Shown: in pieces, positions 51,907-64,000 of the stretch
How the letters are laid out: the number at the start of each line of letters is the position of its first letter
Position numbering within the stretch: position 1 is the stretch's first letter
NCBI GenBank assembly: GCA_012295275.1
Contig: CM022665.1
Coordinates: 33,346,022-33,410,021, forward strand
Origin: Chrysomallon squamiferum
Lineage: Eukaryota; Mollusca; Gastropoda; Neomphalida; Peltospiridae
Reading direction: 5' to 3'
Length of the DNA stretch: 64,000 bases
The notes under the pieces: generated by a model
The model's input: the letters and a program-made list of their open reading frames with translations, nothing else
What the model was told of the DNA's origin: nothing
The model's database searches: none
Made by a program: the position numbers and the translations under genes

Positions 51907-53167
51907 CTTTTGTTTTCTTACATTTCACAGTTGCTGATCAGTCAAAACCTTGTGACAAAGTGTTTCAAATTTCCAAGTATTTCAAATTAACCAGGCACAA
52001 AACAGAAACATGATGACAAATCACACCATACTCCAAAGAAGAGAAAACTGCATGAAGACATCAGCCGAATACGAGATATGCAAGCAGCAGAAAAGAAAAA
52101 GATCTCCATGGTGGTTGCATCTTCAAGAAATATGGACACTAAGTTGACCAAGAAACCAGTTGCTCCTGTCAAACTAGCACTTACATATCATGTAAGATAC
52201 TTACATCATATCCATTTCAAAAAGTACATTAACTTAGAAAAATAGCTAATCCATAACATAAACTGTAATAATAACAAAGAAAGAAAATGCATCACAGTAG
52301 GGCAATTTTTCTTTTCTTTTTTTCAAAGATTTTTAGTTGCCATTATTTATTTGTTTTCAGTTTTAAAAAAAAATGAAATTTAAAAAGTTATAGCTATTTA
52401 ATATCTGAATAATTTGTAATCATTTTGTTTTTCCTTCTATTTTCTTATTAGAAAATGTGTATGTTTAAATGGGTTTGGGTCTAAGTACCAAGTTAATATT
52501 TAGTAATTTAACTTTTCTGTGTATTTTAATGTATAATTATTTTTCTAGAAAAAAGATGCATTGGTTCCAGTAGTTAACAAGAGTTCTGCTGTTGCAGCTG
52601 CTTTTAATGAAGATGAAGAAGTAAGATATTTATTAGATTATTACTTTGTTGAAATCCAACTGTAATTCAATTAACAGGTAGAACCCAAAAGAAAATAATT
52701 TGGGATGACATTTGATCTAACTGGAAAAACACAATAAACTTTCTATATTACAGAGTGAAGAGGAGGAAATGCCAGCTGAAGCTAAAATGAGAATGAAAAA
52801 TATTGGCAGGTATCTTTATTATCAAATTTATCATTTTCTTAAAATTAAAGATATTGGCAGTTATTATTTTTTTTATTATTATGCTTATTTATTTTTAGTA
52901 TTTATTTTAATTTGATGATATTAAGATATATTAATTTAGATGCATTTATTAATTTCGGGAAAAGTCTGAGAATTGTACCTGATTGGCATTCTTGTATAAA
53001 TAAATTAATCAGTCTAATTACTATTTATTTTATTGATTTTAAGGGATACTCCTACTGCAGCTGGACCAAATTCATTTGGCAAAGGAAAACTTGGATTCTC
53101 TGATCGACAAAGTTTATATGTAAAAGAACTGAAAAAGGCTATGGACGATGTTTGTAGTGATTCATGA
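50425..53167 (+). CDS. PCNP: PEST proteolytic signal-containing nuclear protein (PCNP), 5 exons, complete
   Basis: Small nuclear protein; the vertebrate orthologue is short-lived and is reported to be ubiquitinated by UHRF2 (family knowledge). Exons: 50425-50446, 51995-52191, 52549-52620, 52754-52809, 53044-53167. All splice phases agree, giving 156 residues against about 178 in human. The diagnostic C-terminal half is present: SSAVAAAFNEDEE, then EEEMPAEAKMRMKNIGR, DTPTAAGPNSF and GKGKLGFSDRQ. The N-terminal half is lysine-rich (HHTPKKRKLHE, likely a nuclear localisation signal) and poorly conserved, as expected. The start ATGGCGGAG in the first 22-base exon is preceded by TTTTCAAAG. Intron 1 is 1.5 kb with (AAAT)n, a 28-bp tandem repeat and a poly-T tract. 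The gene points away from the helical-repeat gene and converges on MED6. Confidence 0.93.
50604..50660. repeat. (AAAT)n microsatellite
   Basis: Tetranucleotide AAAT/AATA run in PCNP intron 1, continuing into ATA units. Confidence 0.95.
50975..51058. repeat. Three tandem copies of a 28-bp unit
   Basis: The unit starts ACTTGGATTTATGAACTGTC and repeats at 50975, 51003 and 51031, with one or two substitutions per copy. It lies in PCNP intron 1. Confidence 0.95.
51868..51906. repeat. Poly-T tract upstream of PCNP exon 2
   Basis: About 38 thymines roughly 90 bp before the exon 51995-52191 acceptor. It may add to the pyrimidine content but is separated from the acceptor. Confidence 0.9.
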
Positions 53168-55051
53168 ATTCATATGATACTGTATACATGTTGCCTGTAT
53201 AAAAGGTTACATTTTAAAAAACAAAATTTAATATGTTTGTTTGATCAACAAAATTAATTACTATGGAAATAATGAAGTAACCGATAATAATCACGGTAAA
53301 GATGGATACAATTTGAAGAAAGAATTAATTTCAAAGAATACACAGCCACATGACAAGAAATAATGTATTGTTGTGTATTTTGGGAATTTCACCACTTTGA
53401 AAACTGAATGTAATTACGAAAACACCATTGGATACTATGATTTCATGACAAAATCATTTCACATTCTCTAAGGTATGCTCTGTGTCTCATATGCTGATTA
53501 TGTGGATTATTTTTAAAGTTAGTCAGTTATTAAAGCTGAACACACCCAATTTACTTGATTGAATAACTAATTACATAAATTCCATGATCATGGCCATAAT
53601 TACATGGAGGCAAATGAGGCTAAAGCCTCAAACTGAAACTGATGGGTTTTTTGTTGTTCTTAAAATTTTAAAATATAGATGTCTATTTCAATAGAAATGA
53701 TATCCACTGAATGAATTCGTTCATGTCTATGGTTACTGTTTGAAGTCTACCAACATCATTGCAGTGAAAGACTTGGGCAGCCCCCAGATCCCTACCCAAA
53801 TTGTTTGCCCTGTACCGCTCAGTAATTAAAGTGTTATTGCCTCATTTCAAAAAGAGTCTAGTTATGGCCATGATGATTTTGATAATTAGGTGACGGGGAA
53901 AACATTAACTGTCAGTGTTGTTTTAAATATAGAATGTTTTTTGTTTTGTTTTTTAAATTGGGGAGTGTTTTTGTGTGTGGGGACTTCGATTCTACCTTTT
54001 TTTCACTGGGTGGGCTTTCGCCCTTCTACATTGGGTCAGCTTGTAATTGAATTGTGGATCAAAACTGTTTTGAACATTGCTCAAAATAAACCTTCACTTT
54101 GGGGATTTTAATCATTTAACTCCTTGAAACAAACAAATATGTCTAATTTAATGCTGTCATAGAAACTACTTGCCAAAATAACCATAAAAAAACAGGAAGA
54201 TAGTTGTTGTTTTTTTAAATTATTTTTTAAACAGAAATACTGATAATCATAAATTGAACAGAGATTTTGAGCAAATGTTAAGGAAAATAAATTGAAAGCT
54301 TAAATCTAAAAATTATATGTAGTTGAAATGTCCAAAAATAGTCGAAAAATAATGTTTGCATACACCAGTTACACAATCTTGTGACAAAGCAATTCTCTGT
54401 GAATGTACTTGATGCCAGGTTATCATATATAATTGCAGCTATTGTTAATTGTGCAATATTCATGACAAAGCGTTGTAATTTACAAACATTTTTTATATAT
54501 TCTTACAGTGATGCAGTCAGGATTTATTTTATTCATTCATAATTTAATTTTTAATTGATTATAATCTAAAGGTTATTTAAGTAGCTGTTTTTACCAGCCT
54601 CCAAGTTATAAAGGTATACTCTTTCTAATAATAAATTCAAACATAATTTTGAAATGGTCATTATTAAAACATATATATATAGAGAGGATGCAAGTACACA
54701 GAGGTTAAGGATGCTAAACTGTGTATAAGTCTTCTGTTTAACACTATTACATAATTATAATAGGAATGTAAACAAATACATGCAATATAGACAGGCTTCT
54801 TAACAATTTAAAAATCACTGAACAATGATATATTAGTGCATAAACTTTCAAAAACAATGTTTGTGGACATGAAATATGTTTTTTTTTAAATTTTAATAAC
54901 AAATCGAAGGGTCATTCTCCCACAGATGTACAGGACAAATTTTGTTCTTTCGTTATATATGTGTGTGTGTGTGTGATAAAATTATGAAACATTATTTGTT
55001 CATTTGTAGTTGTATTTTTATATATTTTTTAAATTGTTTTCAAACATAGCA

Positions 55052-55086
<35 letters not shown>

Positions 55087-58000
55087 TAATCGGGCAAAAT
55101 GCTGTGTACCATTTATAATAAGCATTATTGTATTGTTAACACTTCAATAAATAAAATTATATTTCTTTTGTTTGTTTTTGCACAAGATGTTATTCATATG
55201 AATTTGTTGGGAATAAAAACATATCATATATATTTAATGTTTTTATCACCAAAAGCCCCCACCAAATATGTCCTTTGTTTTTGAATCATTACAATCACTT
55301 TGTTTATGGAAGACAATTGGCTGATTTTACAAAGTTTAAGAAAATGCATCACTTGAATAAGAAAACTTAAATGAAGCTGATGAAGTGTTTAATTCACATT
55401 TGTTGCATATCTGAAGCACAAAAAAAAAGAAAAATATTATGATCACTAAACTGACAGACAGTAATGAAGCCTGTGTAATGGTGAGTACTGAACCTCAATT
55501 GAAAACAAATAAAGAGGTGAGTGGGAGGAACTGAGAATTTTTTTTTTTTTTTTTTTTTTAAATTCTTAAATGTTCCTTTTTGGTTTTTGAAAGAAATAAT
55601 TTAATATTAAAAATAAAAATGGCTAGTTCCTGTTGACATTTTTGGGGAGGGTTTGTTCTTATGTGTGTGTCCATGTACTTTTGACATTAAATTTTGTCCT
55701 CTTAAAATATTTGCAGGTTTCTTCCGTGTGAATGGGCTACAAACTAAATTGTTAATGCTATTTAATAATTGTTTGCACAGGGTACACGCATATATATATG
55801 CTCAAGTGTATGTATATATTTTAAGTTATTTGTTTTCTCCTGCAGCCCTAAATAAAACAAAAATGAAATGAAATTGTTTCTTCAACTCATTGATTTTGTT
55901 GTCATCTAAAATAAACAATTTAAAAAAAAAAAAATGTATTAACTTTTCACATAATATATATATAAATAATTTATCAAATCTCAATTTTTGGTCAGTGCCT
56001 GAAAATACAGAAATTTATGAAGTTATCTTTACAGTGATAGCAGGGAAAAGTCACTGTCATAAAAACAATGTCAGATCATGTTTTGCAATACAAAATACAA
56101 GGAAAAGGGGGGAATGGGGTATTTCTTTTACAAAAGATTGTTATGTAACTCCATGAATTTACTGCAGTATGTTTTGGTGCGAAGGTCTTAATGTTTCAAA
56201 ATAATAAGAAAATCAGAATGAATAAAATTTACATTTTCATTTACTTAATAGTTTTTAACAACACTTCACTGTCATATATTCTGTAAACGGATACTTGGCA
56301 GTGTATAATCTACCAAAATGTCAGTGAACTGTAACAATCTGATAATGGCATTTTCAGTGGTGTTGTGCCAAATTAGAATCCTCTGAAATTTTTGAAAATA
56401 ACTCCTTAAAAAAATATAATTTGTATTTAAGAAAAACGAAATTTGGTTTGCTTTAGTGTTAATATAGACCTTAGAACAGATTGCCTAATGATGATTAACA
56501 GGCAATTTTACTGGGCTTGCATTAAAATGTGTCAACTAAGCCCTTGGCAGATGGCAAATAATAGGACATGGCATGGTAAATCAAGATAAATATTTAAATA
56601 AAGACAATCAGTGCTCAAGCATTCTGGGGCAATAAACAGGAATGGTAGTATATTGGCAGAACTTACAAAGTAAAATATATAAATTATAAAATTCAAATGA
56701 TCTAAATATATATTGATCCATCATGCTTTAGTTATAAAAAATACATAAGCATATTATATTGCAAATAGAAAACTAACATTAAATATTTGTGTTTTTATTA
56801 TTTTGTTTATTATTAAAAAACAAAAACTGTGTTTTGTCTTTCAAATGCTGTGGCATATTCAGACAAAATCCACTCTCATCTGAAAATGCCAGTCTAATAT
56901 CCATACTTGGTAGTATTTATAAACACATAAACTTATTTAAATGAAACGCCACAATAAACATATCACTTTTAACAGAGCCATAATGCAAAACATATTTACT
57001 ATAAACTGCACAATACTGCCAATTGTTTGCTTCCCCCCCCCCCGTTTTTAATCTTCCTTTTTTTTCCTCTTTTTTTTGTTAATAATATTTTAAGTGACAA
57101 TACTGTTTGACATGTTTTATAAAAGCAACTAAACAATTTATTAGGCCTTAAAAATTAAAAAATTAAATTAGAACTGCACTGCCCTACAAATTACAATTCA
57201 GAGCTGAAAAAAACAATGTCCCAGAAAACACTTATAGCAAACTTGAATAAAATGTGAAGATCTGCCACAAAAACATTGTTTAAACCCATGGGATCTAAAT
57301 CTCTCCAATACCTAAAATAAAGTAGCTAACAGCATTATTTTCTCCTGAAATGTGAATCATTTCTACTAATCCCCTAAAAAAAAAAAAAATAATAATAACA
57401 ATAATTACCCCCCCACACCTATTTAGGGGTTTTCCTAAGCAATAAAAATTTATGGTTATTTTATTATACTCATATTAATAAAGTCAAAAAATGTTAATGT
57501 TGATTTGCATGTTTCCAGTAGGAAAACTACTCCCAAAATTGCAACTTCTTAGTTAACAAGATCATGGTTTGTTGTTGTTTTTATTGAGATGACCTATGCA
57601 CTAATGAAGGTATTGTCTGGGTAGAAAGACAGCAATACCAAACAGGAAAGAATGTCAACTGTATGCCCAACACTGTTGATGTAGTGAATGGGATTTTATT
57701 TCCAATGACGAGCAAAATACCATTAAGCACAGAACACAATTTGTGCCAATGGAAAATGGATTACACAAAAACAGACCTGTCTGACCCTCATGCAGTCTTT
57801 GCACCCCTGCATTATGATACAGATATTCATAAGGAGTATTGTGAAGTTAGCTTTATCTTTCTGTAAAAAAAACCCCAAACAACAAAATAAAAATCCAACA
57901 AAATAAAAACACAACAAAATAATAATAATAACAGACTCATTTGACACCCCTATGAGCAACCATTTAATAAAACATAACCAATATATCAATACTTATTTTG

Positions 58001-58116
58001 AAAGTTTTAGACTGTTTCTAAGTAGCTGAGAGAAAAAAAAAAAATTATATGGGAAATAGGAATTCAATCAAAAAATAGAAAAGTGTTGGCAGCTTGAGTC
58101 TTTCAACAAATGGATG
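53168..58116. other. Convergent 3' flanks of PCNP and MED6
   Basis: No coding exon is supported. AATAAA-type signals on the plus strand near 54083, 55147 and 55849 could end PCNP transcripts. The minus-strand MED6 3' untranslated region lies at the right end. A segment of about 300 bp (53583-53884) is bounded by inverted CATGATCATGGCCATAA-like sequences. The rest is AT-rich simple sequence, including poly-T at about 55540-55560 and a C-tract near 57033-57043. Confidence 0.55.
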
Positions 58117-61100
58117 TTATCTTATCAGTTTGGCTCTTTTCTCTGGTGGTTTCATTGATGTGTTACTTTTATCTTCAACTTTTTCGGATTTAACTTCTGA
58201 CTTCATTTCTATTTTAGCAGTCTCTTCTGTAAAATAATGGAAGAATCAAAACAGTATTTTCCAAGATTTTGTAGAGGAAAAAAAAAAAAAAGGATTAATA
58301 TTTAGCAACATTACATTTGTGTAGACTCATTACTGTACATATACATATATAACCATGATAAACAGATAAATACACCACTGACTGTATGTTTTCAATAAGC
58401 AGCAAAGGATATTCCCATAGACAGTTAGTATATAACATGGACTTTGAATCACTATTTCTGAAATTCTTGTTTAGTTAAATTGGTCAACATTTATACTTAA
58501 TCTACTTAAATAAATATAATCAGAAAAATCATTTAAATTACAATGCAATAAAAGCTGACACTTTAATTAAAAAGCCCATCTAACTAACCTTTGTGATCTG
58601 GTTGAGAATGTGTGATAAATTGAAGTGGATATTTCTTGCCTAGTTCAGCAAGTAACATGTCAACTCTCTGTCGTTGGAAGATAGATGACGGTTCCTCTTT
58701 CTTTTTCTTTTCTTTTTTTTCTGCTTTGTCTAACAAATTGCCTAACACATTAGTGTTTGTCATTACAACAATGTTTAAATATGAGTTTTTATTGCTATAT
58801 AAAACAAATATTTTAATTAGAAAAACTTTGATTAGGAATCTCCAATACTCCAACTATGAAAAATAATACTTAATTTTAATTTCTAATTAACTATCAAATA
58901 TATTATTAGGGATTAATACTTTCTAAAAAATTTGAAATGTCCAAATATTAAAATGTTGATTTCAAAATAATACTCTGTAATATAAAATATAAAGAATAAA
59001 ATACCTTTTGTTTTCAGTATTTTCACCATTGAATAAAATATTTACAGTTTTGTAACCACTGATTTAAACAACATTTGCACACAAACTAAAATTGCCTTTA
59101 TGATTTTATAGTCATAAAACAGATAACTAAGAAAATAACAATTATGAAAAAAAAAAAAAAAGTTTTGTAGTAACATCTTTTTTACTCTGAATGACCCAAT
59201 TTCACTTTAATTCTTACCATTAATTTCTCCAACCTTTTTTAAAAAAAACAACTGTTTTATGTTTTGATCAACATAATACAAATTAACAAGCTGATATTAT
59301 AGATCCTAGCATGTAACAGTACAAAACTCTAAAACAAAAATGACCAGTAACTGTTTAATACAATAAAATGTATCAAACTAATTTCTTGAAAACTTAATTT
59401 AGTTTCATACACAAATGTATCCCACAAACACCGTTTTGATTATTTTTTACTGTATTAAATAATAAATATATTAAATTTGAAAGAATGCAACAGAAAAAAA
59501 AATAAGATACACACACACACATCAAAGATTTTGAAAATAACAGACATATTATTTTATAAATCTATTCCATTGCTGTTAAAAAATATATTAATTCATTTAA
59601 TACTGACCCTTGTCTTCATGGTTCTTAAAATCCCACCAGTAACCTTTAGATGGATGGTATCGAGAATAGGAATGTGCTTTAAAAATATTAAAGTACTTTA
59701 GTATTAAACTGTTTTAAAATGAATAGAAAAATAGAAAAAATAGATACTTAGTGAACACACACACACACACACACACACTGCATAGATAACGTAATTATTA
59801 TAATAATTTACTTTTCAGTTTTTGCCTGTTTATTGATTAAGAATGGAAATGTAAGTACAACAGTTACTTTAATGTGTATTTCTGTGAAACCTAATTCAGT
59901 ATTGGGTTGAATCACAAACACAATGAAAGAAATTAAAGGTAACTCACCTTCATCAAAGGCTGACTGCAAATCGTGTACAGTATTTAACTGCAAGTAGAAT
60001 GCAAAAAAAACCAATCAAACAAAGAATCAGAGAAAACAAAGTAGATTGGATTAACACAATGAGACTGGATAAATAACAACATGTACCAAATAGTAATTAT
60101 TACTGTTTAAGTGTTTGTTTTTTCTTGTTCATTTAATAATACTCAATTAAATAAAGTTTTGAAAACAAATCAGCATTCTCAAGTCAAATACTGTATCTTT
60201 CATTATTAAATTTTAATTTGACACTGCCATTTTACTCCTTCACAACTAGTGTTGTACATAAATGATAGGTATCTTTATTTTTTTGACAGAATCATGATAA
60301 TTTTTAACAACACTTCTATTGTTAAATTATTTTAATTAAGTAATACTGAATAGCAACACTGAACATATCCTTCAACAATTATAAGGATATGGCAAGAAAG
60401 TCAGTGGTGTGAAAAGAGAAACAAAAACATTGTCATGCAAGCAAAAATTGCCATTATAATTATAATATATGAACCCACAGTAATAACTATGCATTTAATT
60501 TTTTTTTGAAATTTAATATGAGGATTTCAAATATTAGTATGTATTGGGGAAAAAAAAAAAAAAATTCAAGCTCATAAACAAGAAAACTGCATAAAGAATA
60601 AAAATAAAAGTAAGTAAATTAAAAATACAGTTCCAACACTGGTATCTGACATCAATAACAATGGTATTGTTTCTTTCTTGGGGGGGGGGGCTTTAAATGC
60701 CAGTGTAACATCCCTGCCTATAAAGTACAAGCTATAGATAAATAAAAGGAATGAGACAGATTAAATTTTATTTTTGTATGTGTATTTTAACAGATCACCA
60801 CTATTACAGAGTTTATAGTGAGAAAATGAGTTTATAAAATGTAATATATGATACAATATTCAGAAAATGGGCTTATGACATACTTTGTTAGCAAGATTAA
60901 GAATTAAAAATTGAAAAATATGTGGTACAAAAGTTACAAAGATCAGCACATGATTCTCATAATAGTTACTGTGATACTCACCAGTCTGGAGGTTATAACA
61001 GAACACAGATCAGGCGCCTGGTACACAACACCTGCTATAATGTAGTAATCAGCTGTTGGTGTGACTGTTTCCATTTGAAATTTTAAAATAAGTAAATAAA

Positions 61101-62252
61101 TAAATAAAACTATAAAAAATACCATACAGAAAAGAAAAATTAAGAATAATTCATTTTCTATGACAGGCACAACATCTTTAAAGTTTCATGAACTGTTATA
61201 CATGACAGCAGTAAATAACATTTATGTTTATATACAAATAGCTTTCATAGGGAAACAAATTCCTTTTTTACATGATATGGCTTATAGATATTATAAGCTT
61301 CAATAATTTAACACATCTTGCATCTCAAATAAATGTTTATTCAAAAACAGAGAATATAGGTACCGGACCAATTATATGGACTCCTTGGGGCCTGAGGTAA
61401 TCCGGATTTTCCGGTTTTCTGATACCAAGGCATCTTAATACGTAAATAATTAGGCATAAACATTTTAAATTAAAAACATAAAGAAAATTGACGATACACA
61501 ACTGTGGCAACTTGACACATAAACAACGTGATGAGTCAATGAACGCCACATGGCTTGAAAGAGTAGTTCTGGTCTGGTGAAGACAACACCCACGTGTGTG
61601 AAGGATAAACCTTCCAATTTTCTGGTCTTTCCATATTTCAGGACATCGGATAATTGTTCCGGTACCTGTATTACTCTTATAGATAATAGATATAAGCAAT
61701 TTTTTTATGATGTAGGATGACAATTACATGGGAAAAAAAGAAAATTTATAATTCTATTTTTTACAAATGAAGTTAAAGAGCAACAATCATGAAAAACATA
61801 TTTTGATTATTGTTTGTTATATACAAAGCCTACAAAATTTTGTTTAGTTCCAGTGGATGGGTTTTATTATATTTGCTATAACTGATCACACTTCTAGCCC
61901 TGCCTGAAAAATGTATCATCAAGCTAACAATTATTATTTTATCATTTTATGAGCTATGATGTGATACAAGGTCAATGCACAGATTAATGGTCAGATTTAC
62001 AAGTAACATAACTTCATACAGACTGAAACAGCATCTGTTAAGAACAGTTTTCAGAAGAACTACTTACATTAGCTGAAAACTGTAACATTTTTATTATTTT
62101 TACATAGTCATTCTTAGTTATTTTCATTCTGGTTTTAGTATTGTTTCTGAGTATACATCTTCCCATAAGTCAAGGTTAATTCCCCAGGAAATATTTTATG
62201 TTTTAACTAAAACAATCCTCCAAGATAAGCATAACAATCAATATACACTATG

Positions 62253-62294
<42 letters not shown>

Positions 62295-62718
62295 TATAGA
62301 TTAAATTTTTGATCATTTATTTACTGTTAAGATTATAATCTAGTGAAGTCACTGAATAAAGAAATAGTAAAATATTGATTTAATAGTCAGTTGTTAAGTG
62401 GTCCTTTATTTCTGTACATATCAAATGTACTTGGAATAATCCACTTTCCATGCAGTAAAATCAGTCAGGGCAAGAAATACCATTTTTGTCCTCTGACCAA
62501 CCACGCACAATCCTTAAAATTGATCACTGCAAACATATATCGTTATTAATAAAGTATGCTTGATTATTGCTCTTTAAGGGAAAAGGAAACACAAAATGAA
62601 AAAAAATTACAATAGTAATAGTTTACCATGAGTTGGAGAATGTCTGTACTGTTTTCTGATTACATATAAAATAGGTTCCTGAACGTGTAAAAGTATGTAC
62701 TCATTACCAACCATGTTA
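58117..62718 (-). CDS. MED6: Mediator complex subunit 6, last six exons
   Basis: Subunit of the Mediator head module, which links activators to RNA polymerase II in the nucleus. Exons in transcript order: 62627-62718, 60982-61064, 59948-59987, 59608-59676, 58589-58729, 58117-58226 (stop 58117-58119). Phases all agree, giving about 177 residues; human MED6 has 246, so roughly the first 65 residues are missing. Signature segments are [67 protein letters not shown] and [19 protein letters not shown], followed by a charged tail ending [10 protein letters not shown], close to the vertebrate PPEKRMRLQ. I found no N-terminal exon to the right within the window, so the start is probably beyond 64000. 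One intron carries a Tigger-like MITE (61363-61662). Confidence 0.95.
61363..61662. mobile_element. Tigger/pogo-like MITE, second copy
   Basis: This 300-bp element is flanked by TA (61361-61362 and 61663-61664). Its ends are CCGGACCAATTATATGGACT on the left and, reverse-complemented, CCGGAACAATTATCCGATGT on the right. Its right part, reverse-complemented, matches the left part of the copy at 1892-2111 (ATTATCC, GTCCTGAAAT, then CCAGAAAA). It is in the MED6 intron between exons 62627-62718 and 60982-61064. Confidence 0.75.
62253..62298. repeat. Poly-A plus (TA)n tract
   Basis: An adenine run followed by a TA dinucleotide run in a MED6 intron. Confidence 0.95.
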
Positions 62719-63734
62719 CTGAAAAAAATAAGAAATAAAAAAACCTGAATGATCATGTTTAATGGCCTTTCAAAACATTTTATTATTAATGATTTATTAA
62801 ATCCAGCTGTTAAAAGGCACATCAAAGTGCACAAAGAACAAAATTATACACTTTGATGGTTTTGATTAACTTTTTAATTTTTTTAATTAACATAATTTAT
62901 GAATGATTACTTGCTTATTTAGAAAACCAATGAATTTCATTTAACTGTTCAAATAACAACAATAAAATTACAGAAGTAAATAACTTTAACAGCCCTGACC
63001 TTTCCTTAGTAATGCCAACTAATAACATATGGCTAGCAAGCACAGAGATAATTTATTTGCTTTCTATCATAATAATCTTTTTCAAATTAAGAATTTATAT
63101 TTTAACTCACTGATAGCTGATAAAAGGAAAAAGGAGAGTGTTTGTTTAGTAAGAAGAAAACAAAAAAACTATAAATGTAGAGCTAAAACTTGAAAAAAAT
63201 ATTAAAATATGAATGTAGTGAAATCAGTCATGTTTTTGGGATGAATGGGGTGCAAAATAATTATTTTGAGAAAAACTGATGATTACAAGAACCAATATGA
63301 AAAATTATTTTCGATTTCTGTGCAAATTTATTAAAAATCTAAGTGCTAAAATGATCACAGCAGAGTAACTACTGCTAATATAGACTGAATAGTGTTGTCA
63401 TAACCATATTCAGCTCAGTACCAAGAGTAACAACACTTAAAATGAAACAAAGAAGTAGTAGGTGAAAAACATTTTACAGATAGCTCTATAAATTCTTAAT
63501 TGCTACTATGAGATGTATAGAGTTTTTGGTTCAGTATTTTGTTGGCATTTAAAATGTACACAATAAACTTCTAATTTCTAATTTTGTTTTGCTTCCTTTT
63601 TATATTATATCAATAATTAAACAGCAGTAAAAAATATTAACACATTAGAAAGGATTTTGTTTGCTGTATGAAATCTATCATGGCTCTGTTACAATAAATG
63701 ATTTTCTTGAAATCTGTTTGTTTTTTGTTTATTT
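62719..63734. other. MED6 intron, no exon seen
   Basis: Exon 62627-62718 opens in phase 2, so an upstream exon must exist. I searched this stretch on the minus strand for the conserved MED6 N-terminal region and saw nothing matching. Confidence 0.5.
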
Positions 63735-64000
63735 GGGTCATTCCGTGTCAAATCACCCCCAAAAAACAAAATTTAAACCCGACCGTCTCAGATTTTTATG
63801 AAAATTGGTATACTTGTTGACTGAAATCCCACAGCACCAAATCTGAAATTTTATGCCAATCAGACAAGTGGTGTGGGAGATATGGCCCACCGAATTTTGG
63901 GATTTTGGGCAAAAATGGGCGTGACCACCAACCTTTGAACCCTCATATCTCAGGAACCACTGGGCCAATCTTCATAAAATGGGTATTGTTGAAAAGGCAG
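63735..64000. mobile_element. GGGTCATTCC-family foldback element, cut by window edge
   Basis: It begins GGGTCATTCCGTGTCAAATC and then follows the left arm of the element at 36539-37755 closely: AAACCCGACCGTCTCAGATT, then TTGTTGACTGAAATCCCACA, and the final GTATTGTTGAAAAGGCAG. Similarity continues to the last base of the window, so the right part lies outside. The MAQWFLRYEGSKV frame on the minus strand is the same artefact as in the other copy. Confidence 0.85.

Overview
The window is nuclear DNA from an animal, most probably a mollusc or another lophotrochozoan. It is very AT-rich, its genes are split into short exons by GT-AG introns, introns are full of microsatellites (AG, CT, TA, ATA, AAAT), and DNA transposon debris is abundant (FLYWCH/MULE, hAT-like, pogo/Tigger-like, foldback). 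The species assignment is inference from gene content and repeat style. No bacterial, organellar or RNA genes were seen.

Layout: (1) 1-3.1 kb, no gene, one TA-flanked MITE. (2) 3.1-17.0 kb, minus strand: a 14-exon ionotropic glutamate receptor-family subunit, traced exon by exon with matching splice phases from the amino-terminal domain to the stop; the signal-peptide exon was not found. Its introns hold a small inverted-repeat element and a FLYWCH fragment. (3) 17.0-30.2 kb: gene-poor and transposon-rich. It holds a hAT-like insertion with target duplication, a broken MULE/FLYWCH transposase, a 437-bp near-identical direct duplication, a (CT)n tract and a decayed copy of a repetitive protein family. 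(4) 30.2-46.4 kb, minus strand: 17 exons encoding at least 1009 residues of an armadillo/HEAT-like helical-repeat protein that I cannot assign to a named family; a 1.2-kb foldback element sits in one intron. (5) 46.4-50.4 kb: no confirmed exon, two inverted-repeat DNA transposons, one with a pogo-like transposase tail and PHD-like cysteines. (6) 50.4-53.2 kb, plus strand: complete five-exon PCNP gene. (7) 58.1-62.7 kb, minus strand: the last six exons of Mediator subunit MED6, convergent with PCNP; its 5' exons are probably beyond the right edge.

The four genes are not functionally linked in any evident way: a ligand-gated channel, a helical-repeat scaffold, a small nuclear PEST protein and a general transcription coactivator subunit. 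PCNP and the helical-repeat gene point away from each other across about 4 kb. I found no convincing new biological system. The most notable items are the unassigned helical-repeat gene, the conversion-like 437-bp duplication, and a family of inverted-repeat elements with a shared GGGTCATTCC terminus inserted in introns of at least two genes.
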